This document shows positions 26,273-34,894 of a stretch of 64,000 bases of DNA, one piece after another. The stretch comes from Phyllobacterium sp. OV277. Its GTDB lineage: Bacteria > Pseudomonadota > Alphaproteobacteria > Rhizobiales > Rhizobiaceae. The first letter of the stretch is position 1, and the number at the start of each line of letters is the position of its first letter. The notes below the pieces were generated by a model, which was not told the origin of the DNA, did not search any database, and was given only the letters and a program-made list of their open reading frames with translations. The stretch lies in the NCBI RefSeq assembly GCF_900104355.1, contig NZ_FNIY01000003.1, forward strand, positions 372,001 to 436,000, written 5' to 3'. A program made the translations under genes and the position numbers.

Positions 26273-26773
26273 TCAGACTGACTCAACCCGATACACCACA
26301 TCCGCGAAGAAATACTCTTCCAGATTATCCCCCGCCCCACCGCGATCCACCACGAGAAAGTCTGACGTATCGTCAAGCGAAATCAGCGGGTGGTGCCAGA
26401 CATTGCGGCCATAATTGACGCCCTGATTCCCTCCCGCGAGAAACGCGACCGGAGCGCCGGGGCGGCCTGCATCATCCTTAGCCACGACAAGCAGAAACGG
26501 CTTGTTTTGCAGCGGATAGAATGCCTGACTGCCCAGCGGATGGCGTTCGAGCATCACGATATCGATGGGCGGCGCGAATGCCTGCCCGCGAAAAATATTG
26601 ATGAGAACCCGCGCATCTTCGCCCGTTACATCCACATGGGCGAGATCGTGAAAGCGCTGTGTTGTGCCATTGTTGATGAGGCGCATCTCCGCGCCATCCG
26701 TTTCAATCACATCGCCAAAGGGTTTGAATGCCGCGCGGGTCAGCGGCTGCACGACAAGCGGAATGACGGTCAT
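26273..26773 (-). CDS. allA: Ureidoglycolate lyase
   Basis: Cupin-fold enzyme of 166 residues releasing urea and glyoxylate from ureidoglycolate. Family motifs: [25 protein letters not shown] and [14 protein letters not shown]. Its ATG overlaps the puuE stop by four bases, so allantoin ring opening and the final lyase step are coupled. Allantoicase or an allantoate amidohydrolase, needed between them, is not encoded here. Confidence 0.94.
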   Translation of the reverse strand: MTVIPLVVQPLTRAAFKPFGDVIETDGAEMRLINNGTTQRFHDLAHVDVTGEDARVLINIFRGQAFAPPIDIVMLERHPLGSQAFYPLQNKPFLLVVAKDDAGRPGAPVAFLAGGNQGVNYGRNVWHHPLISLDDTSDFLVVDRGGAGDNLEEYFFADVVYRVESV

Positions 26774-27687
26774 GCGGGATTATCCGGATGGTGATGTTCA
26801 TGCCAATGGCGCGCAATATCGATGCGCCGCGTCACCCACGCGCCCGCATGCCCCTGCACATAATCAAGAAACCGCTCCAGCGCTGCCGCGCGTCCCGGAC
26901 GTCCGACAAGGCGGCAATGCAGGCCAATGGACATCATCTTTGCCGCGCCCTCCTGCCCTTCGCGATAGAGCACATCGAACGTGTCCTTGAGATAGGTGAA
27001 AAACTGGTCGCCCGTGTTGAAACCCTGCGGCGTGGCAAAGCGCATATCATTGGCGTCGAGCGTATAGGGTACGATCAGGTGCGGCCCCTTTGGCCCCTTG
27101 ACCCAATAGGGCAGCTCGTCCGCATAGCTATCGGCAGAATAGACGAACCCGCCCTCTTCCATGACGATCTTCAGCGTATTGTCCGACGGCTTGCCCTGAT
27201 AGATACCGAGCGGGCGCGAGCCGGTGATTTGCGTGTGCAGCCGGACAGCTTCGAGAATGTGCTGGCGTTCGATCTCCTCGGGGAAATCCTTGTATTCCAG
27301 CCAGCGCAAGCCGTGGCTGGCGATTTCCCAATCGGCTTCCTTCATCGCAGCAACCGCTTCGGGGTTGCGCGCCATGGCCAGCGTCACACCGTAAACCGTG
27401 ACTGGCAGGTTCCGGCGGGTGAAAATACGCCACAACCGCCAGAAACCGGCGCGGGAGCCATATTCATAAATGGATTCCATATTGAGATTGCGCTGGCCGG
27501 GCCATGCCGCGGCGCCAACAATCTCCGAGAGCAGGTTTTCCGATGCCGGATCATTGTCGAGAATGCAGCTCTCACCGCCCTCCTCGTAATTGATCACGAA
27601 CTGCACGGCGATCCGGGCATTGCCGGGCCATTTTGGGTCGGGTGTATCGCGGCCAAAGCCGATGAGATCGCGGGGATAGTCTGACAA
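26770..27687 (-). CDS. puuE: Allantoinase, polysaccharide-deacetylase fold
   Basis: PuuE-type metal-independent allantoinase of 305 residues, hydrolysing allantoin to allantoate. The sequence [11 protein letters not shown], then [20 protein letters not shown] and HGLRWLEY are characteristic. The open frame runs 31 codons further up through a B repeat (CCTTTGCACA-type sequence read as protein), which cannot be real; the TTG at 27687, with GGAGAGG six bases before it, gives the normal N-terminus. Forms a pair with allA. Confidence 0.92.
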   Translation of the reverse strand: MSDYPRDLIGFGRDTPDPKWPGNARIAVQFVINYEEGGESCILDNDPASENLLSEIVGAAAWPGQRNLNMESIYEYGSRAGFWRLWRIFTRRNLPVTVYGVTLAMARNPEAVAAMKEADWEIASHGLRWLEYKDFPEEIERQHILEAVRLHTQITGSRPLGIYQGKPSDNTLKIVMEEGGFVYSADSYADELPYWVKGPKGPHLIVPYTLDANDMRFATPQGFNTGDQFFTYLKDTFDVLYREGQEGAAKMMSIGLHCRLVGRPGRAAALERFLDYVQGHAGAWVTRRIDIARHWHEHHHPDNPA

Positions 27688-27724
27688 GGAAGGCCTCTCC
27701 ACAATGTGGCAGGATATGGTGCAG

Positions 27725-27886
27725 CACCCCCCTCTGCCCTGTCGGGCATCTCCCCCACAAGGGGGGAGATCAGCCTTCAATTCCGTCTTTGCACAATCTG
27801 AAACTGTTTCTGTGGTGCAAAGGCGTTTATGCCAATGTGATCTCTCCCCTTGTGGGGGAGATGCCCGACAGGGCAGAGGGGGGTGC
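27725..27886. repeat. Repeat B, copy 4
   Basis: Full copy between bioY and puuE, both on the minus strand, ending 38 bases before the puuE start. Both flanks read CCCTGTCGGGCATC or its inverse, a compensated change relative to the CCTGTCGGACATC of other copies, which keeps the stem paired. Confidence 0.88.
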
Positions 27887-27903
27887 CAGACAATACAATA
27901 AAA

Positions 27904-28491
27904 TCAGCGGCGCTTGAGCAGCGAACCGACGGCTGGAACGATAGCGGCGGCCAGAGCAACCTTCAGGATATCGGCAACGATGAACGGGCCAACACCAAAG
28001 GCAAAAGCCTTTTCGAAGCCGAGCAGGTAGGCCAACCAGAGGAAGCCGAGGCTCAGGATGATGGCTTCACCGGCGAGCATGGCAAGGCCCATAACAACAG
28101 GGTTGCGGGCAAAACCCTTATCAGCGGCACGGCCAACAACCCAGGCTGCGGCGAGATAGGAGATCAGATAACCACCTGTGGTGCTGACCATATAGGCAAG
28201 GCCAATGCCCTTTTCCGGCGTTCCGGTGAACACAGGCATGCCGAGCGCGCCCTCAAGCAGATAAAGCGCCATGGTGGCAACTGCGAGACGTGAGCCAAAA
28301 GCTGCGGAAATGGCGAAGACTGCAAAGGTCTGCATCGTCACATTGACGAAAACCATGTCGACCTTGGTCTTGGCGGCAAGGGTCATCAGCGCCGTGCCGA
28401 CGAGGGCAAGCGAGACGTACCAGACGGCTTTGGCAAGCTGGCCTTCCGGCTGAAATGTTTCGGCAAGGGAACGGGTCTGGGCAGTTGTCAT
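27904..28491 (-). CDS. bioY: BioY-family biotin transporter substrate component
   Basis: Membrane S-component of 195 residues with about six hydrophobic helices; binds biotin, alone or with the EcfAT module. Motifs include VNVTMQTFAVFAISAAFGSR, ALYLLEGALGMPVFTG and GGYLISYLAAAWVVG. GGAGGATAGAAA precedes the ATG. No bioMN genes are adjacent and no BioR palindrome was seen in the short divergent gap upstream. Confidence 0.92.
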   Translation of the reverse strand: MTTAQTRSLAETFQPEGQLAKAVWYVSLALVGTALMTLAAKTKVDMVFVNVTMQTFAVFAISAAFGSRLAVATMALYLLEGALGMPVFTGTPEKGIGLAYMVSTTGGYLISYLAAAWVVGRAADKGFARNPVVMGLAMLAGEAIILSLGFLWLAYLLGFEKAFAFGVGPFIVADILKVALAAAIVPAVGSLLKRR

Positions 28492-28595
28492 TTTCTATCC
28501 TCCGGATCGGCTTTCACCACGCGTTGAAAAGGGTATATTGGGGATGACGCCGCTTCGCAATACATCTGAAGTCCCATAAAGGCCTGCATAACCCC

Positions 28596-29501
28596 ATGTC
28601 CCTCGTTTTCGACAGTTCTTTTGCGCCGCATTATGGCGAGGCGGTTGAGATTGCGCCTGATATCAAGCGTATCACGGTCAATAATCCGAGCCCCTTCACC
28701 TTTTATGGCACCAATAGCTATCTGATCGGCCGCAATACGCTGGCACTGATTGATCCCGGTCCGATTGACGACGCGCATCATGCCACCCTGCTGCGGGCGA
28801 TTGGCGGACGTCCCGTCAGCCATATTTTCGTCAGCCATACGCACCGGGATCATTCGCCGCTCGCCACGATCCTGAAAGATGAACTCGGCGCAAAGCTGGT
28901 AGCCGAAGGGCCCCACCGCCCTGCCCGTCCTCTTTATACCGGCGAGGTCAATCTGCTCGATGCCAGCGGTGATTATGATTTTGTGCCTGACATCGTGGCT
29001 GCGGATAATTCGGTCATTGAGGGTGATGGATGGGCCTTGCAAACCATTCATACACCCGGCCACACGGCAAACCATGTGGTTTTCGGGCTGGTGGGAACGG
29101 ATATTCTGTTTTCTGCCGACCATGTAATGGCTTGGGCCACGTCAATCGTCGCGCCGCCCGATGGTTCGATGTCTGATTATATGGCTTCGCTCGACCGGCT
29201 GCTGGAGCGGCACGACCGGGTTTATCTGCCCGGTCATGGCGGTGCCGTGACCAAACCAAAAACGTTTGTGCGCGGCCTGAAAGCCCATCGCAAGATGCGC
29301 GAGCGCGCGGTTCTGGAGCGGATCAAACAGGGCGACCGCACCATTGCCGCCATGGTCAAGGTGATCTACCGGGAAACCGATCCGCGTCTGCACGGCGCTG
29401 CCGGGCTTTCGGTGCTCGCCCATCTTGAAGACCTTGTGGCGCGCGGCAAGGTGCACACGGAAGGCAACCCGTCCATCGATGGTGTCTACTGGGCGGGCTG
29501 A
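28596..29501 (+). CDS. Metallo-beta-lactamase-fold hydrolase (LACTB2-like)
   Basis: 301 residues. Zinc motif HTHRDHSP (residues 82-89), downstream HTPGHTANH and SADHVMAW and PGHGG supply the remaining ligands. The last 70 residues form a winged-helix-like tail (HRKMRERAVLERIKQGDRT), as in LACTB2/endoribonuclease-like members. The substrate is unknown; RNA or a thioester are both known for relatives. It starts 104 bases from the divergent bioY. Its end overlaps the convergent DUF1499 gene by 16 bases. Confidence 0.85.
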   Translation: MSLVFDSSFAPHYGEAVEIAPDIKRITVNNPSPFTFYGTNSYLIGRNTLALIDPGPIDDAHHATLLRAIGGRPVSHIFVSHTHRDHSPLATILKDELGAKLVAEGPHRPARPLYTGEVNLLDASGDYDFVPDIVAADNSVIEGDGWALQTIHTPGHTANHVVFGLVGTDILFSADHVMAWATSIVAPPDGSMSDYMASLDRLLERHDRVYLPGHGGAVTKPKTFVRGLKAHRKMRERAVLERIKQGDRTIAAMVKVIYRETDPRLHGAAGLSVLAHLEDLVARGKVHTEGNPSIDGVYWAG

Positions 29502-30286
29502 GTGGTATCTTCTTCGGGCTGAGCGCTTTGGATCTGCGTGTCGAGCGCCGTCATGAACTGCATGATACGGTCGGCATTCTCACCGAGGTCGTGAATGCCG
29601 TAGCGTGAAACGGAGCGCATATCGACATAGGTGGTCTCGCCTTCATCGCTCAAACGGATCACCACATCGCTGGTGAAGCCGAGCAGCCAGGTTCGCGCCA
29701 CGATTTCAACCAGAATTTCCTCATCGTCGCCGGGCACACCCTTTTGTTCGGTGATGGTCCAGCCATCATCGGCAATAACCGACACCACGGCATCCAGAAT
29801 GCGATCCGGCGACCCCTCATAACGGCGACCTGTCACACCGGGGTAGGCACTGGCCTGCAATGCGCGGCTATGCGGATCATTAATCAGTGGGTTCATCTGA
29901 TCCGTCCTCTGACCGGAAAGGGCAAACAAAGCAGGCGGGTCGGTCAGATCGGTGGAAACATCATAAATCGCTGGCAAGGTCATCGCCTGATAGACCGTCG
30001 TGATGAAGGGGCCAAGCACGATGAGTGCGATCACTGCGCCCCAAAAAGCCGACGGACCACCCCGATCACCACGCCGCCACAGGCTGGTGAAACCCTTGAT
30101 GCTCAGAAGAAGTGCCAGAAGCGCCAGCCCGGCAACAATGGCGAGCAGCCAGAGAAACTCCGGCGTCTCAATCCGCTCAAACCGGTGTCCGAGCGCCGAC
30201 AGGACAAACAGGATTGCCGACAGGAACGCGATCCGCACCGACCATTTGGCGGAAATCGATTGGCGGCGTCGAATGTGGTGTCGCAT
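29486..30286 (-). CDS. DUF1499 membrane protein
   Basis: 266 residues with three predicted transmembrane segments in the first 115 (IAFLSAILFVLSALG, LLAIVAGLALLALLL, AVIALIVLGPFITTVY) and a C-terminal DUF1499 domain (YPGVTGRRYEGSPDRILDAV, RTWLLGFTSDVVIRL). Function of the domain is not known. It runs convergently into the preceding hydrolase gene; no partner gene is evident. Confidence 0.85.
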   Translation of the reverse strand: MRHHIRRRQSISAKWSVRIAFLSAILFVLSALGHRFERIETPEFLWLLAIVAGLALLALLLSIKGFTSLWRRGDRGGPSAFWGAVIALIVLGPFITTVYQAMTLPAIYDVSTDLTDPPALFALSGQRTDQMNPLINDPHSRALQASAYPGVTGRRYEGSPDRILDAVVSVIADDGWTITEQKGVPGDDEEILVEIVARTWLLGFTSDVVIRLSDEGETTYVDMRSVSRYGIHDLGENADRIMQFMTALDTQIQSAQPEEDTTQPAQ

Positions 30287-30390
30287 GGAGTCCTGGCATT
30301 GCTGGTCAGTGGCTGGTGCAAACAGCTAATCGCAAATTCGCCATGAGACAAGCCTGCCGAGCCGGGTACAATTGATAAGCTGCAAGGTAT

Positions 30391-30549
30391 GCGTGGTTCG
30401 TGGTTCGTGGTTCGACAGGCTCACCATGAGGGAGAGTGTGGATGCAACGATAATCGTCAACGTTGCAGAACTTGGCTCCCTGCGCACTCCGCTCTCCCTT
30501 ATGGTGAGCTTGTCGAACCCTCATGGTGAGCTTGTCGAACCACGAACCC
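30391..30549. repeat. Repeat A, copy 5, with a doubled right arm
   Basis: Left arm TGGTTCGTGGTTCGACAGGC; core TTGCAGAACTTGGCTCCCTG; then two tandem right arms (ATGGTGAGCTTGTCGAACCC followed by TCATGGTGAGCTTGTCGAAC). The rest of the 400-base gap between the DUF1499 gene and the next reading frame shows nothing else. Confidence 0.85.
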
Positions 30550-30688
30550 ATCGAACCATCTCAACCGTTTACACTTTATGAGTAGATCGGCTGTCACATA
30601 GCTGACATCATCACTCTTGTGATTCAGGGCAGGAAACAGAAGGCGGGTAACAAATCGCTTTTACAACCAAATGACGAGGCCGAACAAA

Positions 30689-31030
30689 ATGCCTGAGGCT
30701 GGCAAAGCGGTTTCGCTTGAAGTTGTCGAAATTGAACTGGCGCTTGGCGCACAGGATATGGTTGCCGACGGGTTCGAAGGTGCATTGCAGAAGGCTGCGG
30801 CGCTGGTGAGCGGCGAAGTGCTTTTCAATATCCGGGCACCTGAGGACGGCGACCAGCAGCGCATTGCCGCCATTTCCGTATCCGACGGTGCTGTCGACCA
30901 GATCGTCTATGTCATGCTCGGCAATGATGGCACCAGCCTGACGGTTTCAGCCGAGGATGACGAAAACACGCTGCTCACCCGGCTTGGCAAGGATTATGCC
31001 GCCGTGATGAAGGGCCTGCGCCCGGAATAA
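30689..31030 (+). CDS. Small hypothetical protein
   Basis: 113 residues, acidic, no signal peptide or membrane segment. Start MPEAGKAVSLEV at 30689 is preferred because GAGG lies nine bases before it; an ATG six codons earlier has no ribosome site. Codon use is like that of the neighbours and the frame is clean, so it is probably a real gene. I do not recognise a family. It lies 91 bases upstream of the aminotransferase on the same strand and may be co-transcribed. Confidence 0.65.
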   Translation: MPEAGKAVSLEVVEIELALGAQDMVADGFEGALQKAAALVSGEVLFNIRAPEDGDQQRIAAISVSDGAVDQIVYVMLGNDGTSLTVSAEDDENTLLTRLGKDYAAVMKGLRPE

Positions 31031-31121
31031 TCGCGCATTTTGCGTTTTCTTTTCAAGGTGCTTTGCTCTTTGCCTGCTCTGTGTCTAAGCTCGCGCCATC
31101 CCTCACAGATGGAGTTAAAAA

Positions 31122-32516
31122 ATGGCGAGCAGCCGCCCCCTTTCGAATGTCCAGCAGCGCGATATCGATTCGATCCTGCATCCCTATACGCCTCTTCACA
31201 AGCTTCAGGAGCAGGGACCGCTGGTGATGGGCCACGGCAAGGGTGTCTATATCTATGACACGCAGGGCAAGGAATATATCGAGGGCATGTCGGGCCTGTG
31301 GTGCGCCGGTCTTGGCTTTGGCGACGAGGAAATGATCGAGGCGGCAACCGAGCAACTGCGTACCCTGCCCTATTATCACCTCTTCGGTGGCAAGGGCATG
31401 GAGCCCGCTATTGAGCTTGCCGAAAAGCTCAAGGAAATCGCGCCGGTTCCGATTTCCAAGGTTTTTTACACCTCGTCGGGTTCGGAAGCCAATGACACGC
31501 AGGTCAAGCTCGCCTGGTACTACAATAATGCGCTGGGTCGCCCGAACAAGAAAAAGATCATCTCACGCGTCAAAGCCTATCATGGTGTGACCATCATGGC
31601 GGCATCGCTGACTGGTCTGCCTTATAATCACAAGGGCTGGGACCTGCCTGTCGCGGGCATCCTGCACACGGATTGCCCGCATTATTACCGGTTCGGTCAG
31701 GAAGGCGAAAGCGAAGCGGAGTTTGTCTCCCGCCTTGCCGATTCGCTGCGTGATATGATCGAGCGCGAAGGTCCTGAAACGATTGCCGCATTCATCGCCG
31801 AGCCTGTCATGGGTGCGGGCGGTGTGCTGGTGCCGCCCTCGGGCTATTTCGCCGCCATCGAGCCGATCCTGCGCGAGCACGATATCATGATCATTTCCGA
31901 TGAGGTCATCAACGGCTTTGGCCGTACCGGCCATTGGTGGGGCAGTCAGGCCGTGGGCATGACACCAACAACCATTTCGGCGGCCAAACAGCTGACCTCG
32001 GCCTATGCGCCACTCGGTGCCGTGCTGGTTCCTGAAGACGTCTATCAGGCCTATGTGGATCACAGCGCCCAGATTGGCACATTCGGCCATGGCTTCACCT
32101 ATGGCGGCCATCCGCTTGGTTGTGCGCTTGGCGTCAAGGCCATCGAGATTTATCAGCGCCGCAACATTGTCGATTATGTGCGCGGCCTGACACCAACCTT
32201 TGAAGCGCGGCTGAAAAAGGTCATCGACCATCCACTGGTCGGCGAAGTGCGCAATTCCGGCCTGATGGGTGCTGTGGAGCTGGTGGCTGACAAAGCGACC
32301 AAGCGCTCATTCGATCCGACACATGGCGTCGGCGCGCAGCTTGCGCGTTTCCTCGAAGGGCACGGCGCGGTACTGCGGGCCATCGGCGATTCCATCGCCT
32401 TCTGCCCGCCCATGATCATCACGGAAGCGGAACTCAACGAACTCTTCAACCGCTTCGAACTGGCTTTGGCCGATACGGAAGAGCACGTTTCGAAAAACAA
32501 TCTGCGCGCGGTTTAA
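31122..32516 (+). CDS. Class III omega-aminotransferase (pyruvate-type)
   Basis: PLP enzyme of 464 residues of the omega-amino acid:pyruvate / beta-alanine group. YTSSGSEANDTQVKLAWYY (phosphate site), IISDEVINGFGRTG (Asp holding the pyridine nitrogen) and TISAAKQLTSAYAPLGAV with the Schiff-base Lys are all present. GGAG stands before the ATG. Amine donor is unknown; relatives use beta-alanine, putrescine or aromatic amines. Followed by a strong bidirectional terminator. Confidence 0.92.
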   Translation: MASSRPLSNVQQRDIDSILHPYTPLHKLQEQGPLVMGHGKGVYIYDTQGKEYIEGMSGLWCAGLGFGDEEMIEAATEQLRTLPYYHLFGGKGMEPAIELAEKLKEIAPVPISKVFYTSSGSEANDTQVKLAWYYNNALGRPNKKKIISRVKAYHGVTIMAASLTGLPYNHKGWDLPVAGILHTDCPHYYRFGQEGESEAEFVSRLADSLRDMIEREGPETIAAFIAEPVMGAGGVLVPPSGYFAAIEPILREHDIMIISDEVINGFGRTGHWWGSQAVGMTPTTISAAKQLTSAYAPLGAVLVPEDVYQAYVDHSAQIGTFGHGFTYGGHPLGCALGVKAIEIYQRRNIVDYVRGLTPTFEARLKKVIDHPLVGEVRNSGLMGAVELVADKATKRSFDPTHGVGAQLARFLEGHGAVLRAIGDSIAFCPPMIITEAELNELFNRFELALADTEEHVSKNNLRAV

Positions 32517-32535
32517 GGCAATGACTTAAAAAATT

Positions 32536-32567
32536 CGGGGCGGTTTTCACCGCCCCGGATTGTTTTT
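32536..32567. terminator. Bidirectional terminator
   Basis: Stem CGGGGCGGT/ACCGCCCCG with a four-base loop, followed by GATTGTTTTT on the plus strand and by AATTTTTT on the minus strand. Serves the convergent aminotransferase and phytase-like genes. Confidence 0.9.
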
Positions 32568-33924
32568 AGCGCGCCTTCAGAAAGTCACCGACTTCAAGGA
32601 TCACGAATTCATTGTCGTCAGCTTTGTCGACAGCGCGCCCAGCGGAGAATGGCAAATTGTTGTCATTGCCAACGATGATGTGGGTAGCATCGACCACATC
32701 GACATTTTCGATGGTGACGAACGGCATATCATAAAAGCCTTCGCCGCCGCCCTGACGCTTCTTCTTGTCAGGATCAGCAATGTTCAGAAGGTCGATATAG
32801 CCAATCTTGCGCACGGCAGCGCCGACATTCTGATCGGTCATTTCGATCTTGTAGATGCGCTTGACCTTGGATGGCACGTCAAAGCAATCGGGCTTTGGTG
32901 TCTTTGGGTCAGCACAGGCCTTGGCGGCAGTGCCCGCGCCATTGTCGCGCTCGATCACCAGCGCCGTCGTATCGTCAATCATGTTGAAGTCGCCGATTGC
33001 CTCGCCGCCCTGTGCCAACGGATAAAGCCAGCTGCGGCCGGTCCAGTTCTTTGACGCGATATCGAACTCGATGACGCGCAAGGCTGGCTGACCATCGACC
33101 TTTTCAACGACGCCATCATCGCCAAACAGCGGGCCTTCGAGCAGACCGTAAAGCTTCTTGCCGTCTTTCGATTGGGCCAGACCTTCAAAACCGCCGGAGC
33201 GTTTGAGATTGAAGGCAGGGTTTTTCAGCGTCGGGTTGGCTGGCAGCGTGATCGCAGGATTGTCAGGCGAGCGGACAGCGCGGTCACCAACCTTGGTTGC
33301 AATGACGTCGGTGACTTTACCATCACGCGTTACCTTGACGAGATAGGGACCAAATTCTTCACCAATCCAGAAACCATCGGCAACAGGCTGGATCGATTCA
33401 ATATCGAGGTCACTACCGGTCAGATACCGGGTGTCGCTGCCTTCCATGACAATCGGGAACGGTACTTTCTTGTCCGGATCACGCAGGAAGATGGTTTCCT
33501 TGCGCTCGACAGTGCCTTTATCCCAGTCGAATGCCAGATGATGCAACATCAGCATGGCATCGGGGGAATTGAACTTGGTGCCGAAACCATTATCGGATAG
33601 CGACCAGTAGGTGCCATCGCCGACAGCCTTGATGCCGGAAAAGCCTTGAACTGCCTGACCGTCGAATGGCAGGCTGAGGCCAGTCAACCGCACACCATCC
33701 TTGCCCGGAACAGTGCCCAGACCTTCCGCACGCTTGCGGTCCGCCGTGGTGAATTTGGCCGCAGTCTTTAAATGTTCAGGGGCATTTTCAGGCGCTTTGA
33801 TAATCGTATTGGCGGGCAGAATGGCGTGAGAAACGAGTTTCGCCTTGAATTCCTGATCGGCAGCAAGGGCTGAGGCCGGAACGAGAACGGAAGCGCAGAG
33901 CAGAGCGGCAAGCATTGGTCGCAT
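32566..33924 (-). CDS. Secreted phytase-like esterase family protein
   Basis: 452 residues. Signal peptide MRPMLAALLCASVLVPASALA, then a beta-propeller-like phytase-like domain (GFSGIKAVGDGTYWSLSDNG, GFWIGEEFGPYLVKV, GGFEGLAQSKDGKKLYGLLE). Proteins of this domain are annotated as esterase-like phytase family and are periplasmic or secreted; the substrate is unproven. The frame stays open 87 codons further upstream through A and C repeats, giving a false N-terminus that starts MGPRVKPEDD; the start at 33924 is the one that gives a signal peptide. Confidence 0.88.
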   Translation of the reverse strand: MRPMLAALLCASVLVPASALAADQEFKAKLVSHAILPANTIIKAPENAPEHLKTAAKFTTADRKRAEGLGTVPGKDGVRLTGLSLPFDGQAVQGFSGIKAVGDGTYWSLSDNGFGTKFNSPDAMLMLHHLAFDWDKGTVERKETIFLRDPDKKVPFPIVMEGSDTRYLTGSDLDIESIQPVADGFWIGEEFGPYLVKVTRDGKVTDVIATKVGDRAVRSPDNPAITLPANPTLKNPAFNLKRSGGFEGLAQSKDGKKLYGLLEGPLFGDDGVVEKVDGQPALRVIEFDIASKNWTGRSWLYPLAQGGEAIGDFNMIDDTTALVIERDNGAGTAAKACADPKTPKPDCFDVPSKVKRIYKIEMTDQNVGAAVRKIGYIDLLNIADPDKKKRQGGGEGFYDMPFVTIENVDVVDATHIIVGNDNNLPFSAGRAVDKADDNEFVILEVGDFLKAR

Positions 33925-34047
33925 GGGATCACCAGAGGGTTCGAGTTCGTGGGTCGAGCCTGAAGGATTAGGTGCCGTGCATCTCTGCCGTTTGACTGTT
34001 GTGTGAAGTTTTGATGACGTCAGACTAAAGTTGAACGCAAAATCAGT

Positions 34048-34353
34048 GTGCGTGGTTCGTGGTTCGATAAAACAACCATGAGGGGGCTGCAAAGATAATC
34101 GGAAACAGAGCTGATCACCCACGCTGCAGAACCTGATTCCCCGTACCCCCCCACCGTCATCCTCGGGCTTGACCCGAGGACCCACAACTTAAAAGCACTG
34201 TATATCCGGATTCATCTGATCTCCTTAGCCATGGGTCCTCGGGTCAAGCCCGAGGATGACGGTGGGGTGGGTGACGGAGAGCCACGTTCTGCAACGTGGG
34301 TGATCAGCTCTGTTTCCGATATCTTTGCAGCCCCCTCATGGTTGTTTTGGCGA
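34048..34353. repeat. Repeat A, copy 6, giant nested palindrome
   Basis: About 300 bases. The A arms here carry AACAACCATGAGGGGGCTGC and its inverse, and the inner sequence (ATCGGAAACAGAGCTGATCA) is also inverted on the other side, unlike in other A copies. A full C element (34153-34263) sits in the middle. The result is two palindromes one inside the other. It fills the gap between the phytase-like gene and the GNAT gene. Confidence 0.85.
34153..34263. repeat. Palindromic repeat family C, full copy
   Basis: Ends ACCGTCATCCTCGGGCTTG and its inverse; each half has its own stem (CCTCGGGTCAAGCCCGAGG). The centre reads TATATCCGGATTCATCTGAT. Inserted inside repeat A copy 6. Confidence 0.88.
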
Positions 34354-34424
34354 ATAACGCATACTGGTTTTGCAATCCATCTTGGCAGTATCCTGCTCCG
34401 AATCTAAGACTTGGGAGACCAAAA

Positions 34425-34883
34425 TTGACCGACATCCTCATCCGTAAAGCCACAAGGACCGATCTGGCAGCGATTATCGCATTGCTGGCAGATGATCCGC
34501 TGGGCAAGCAGCGTGAGGTCATCTCTGATCCTGTCGATGCCCGCTATCTCGCGGCCTTTGCAGCCATCGACAATGATCCAAACCAGTTGCTGATTGTTGC
34601 GGATGAAAATAACGATGTTGTCGGCTGTGCGCAGGTCACTTTCATTCCCGGCCTGTCGCGCACCGGTATGTGGCGCGGGCAGATCGAAAGCGTGCGGATT
34701 GCCGAAACCCACCGGCGCGGCGGTCTTGGGCGGCGACTGTTCGAATGGGCAATTGAAGCCTGCCGGGAGCGCGGTTGCGGGCTGGTGCAGTTGACCACCG
34801 ACAAGACCCGGCCCGATGCGGCGCGGTTCTATGAAGCGCTGGGATTTGTTGCCAGCCACGAAGGCATGAAGCTTTCCCTATAG
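34425..34883 (+). CDS. GNAT-family N-acetyltransferase
   Basis: 152 residues. Acetyl-CoA-binding signature RIAETHRRGGLGRRLFEWAI, with the C-terminal ARFYEALGFVASHEGMKLSL. Start is a TTG at 34425 with GGGAG eight bases upstream, giving MTDILIRKAT; the frame is open further up only because it reads through the A repeat. Substrate unknown. Confidence 0.88.
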   Translation: MTDILIRKATRTDLAAIIALLADDPLGKQREVISDPVDARYLAAFAAIDNDPNQLLIVADENNDVVGCAQVTFIPGLSRTGMWRGQIESVRIAETHRRGGLGRRLFEWAIEACRERGCGLVQLTTDKTRPDAARFYEALGFVASHEGMKLSL

Positions 34884-34894
34884 GGCGAACCTTG

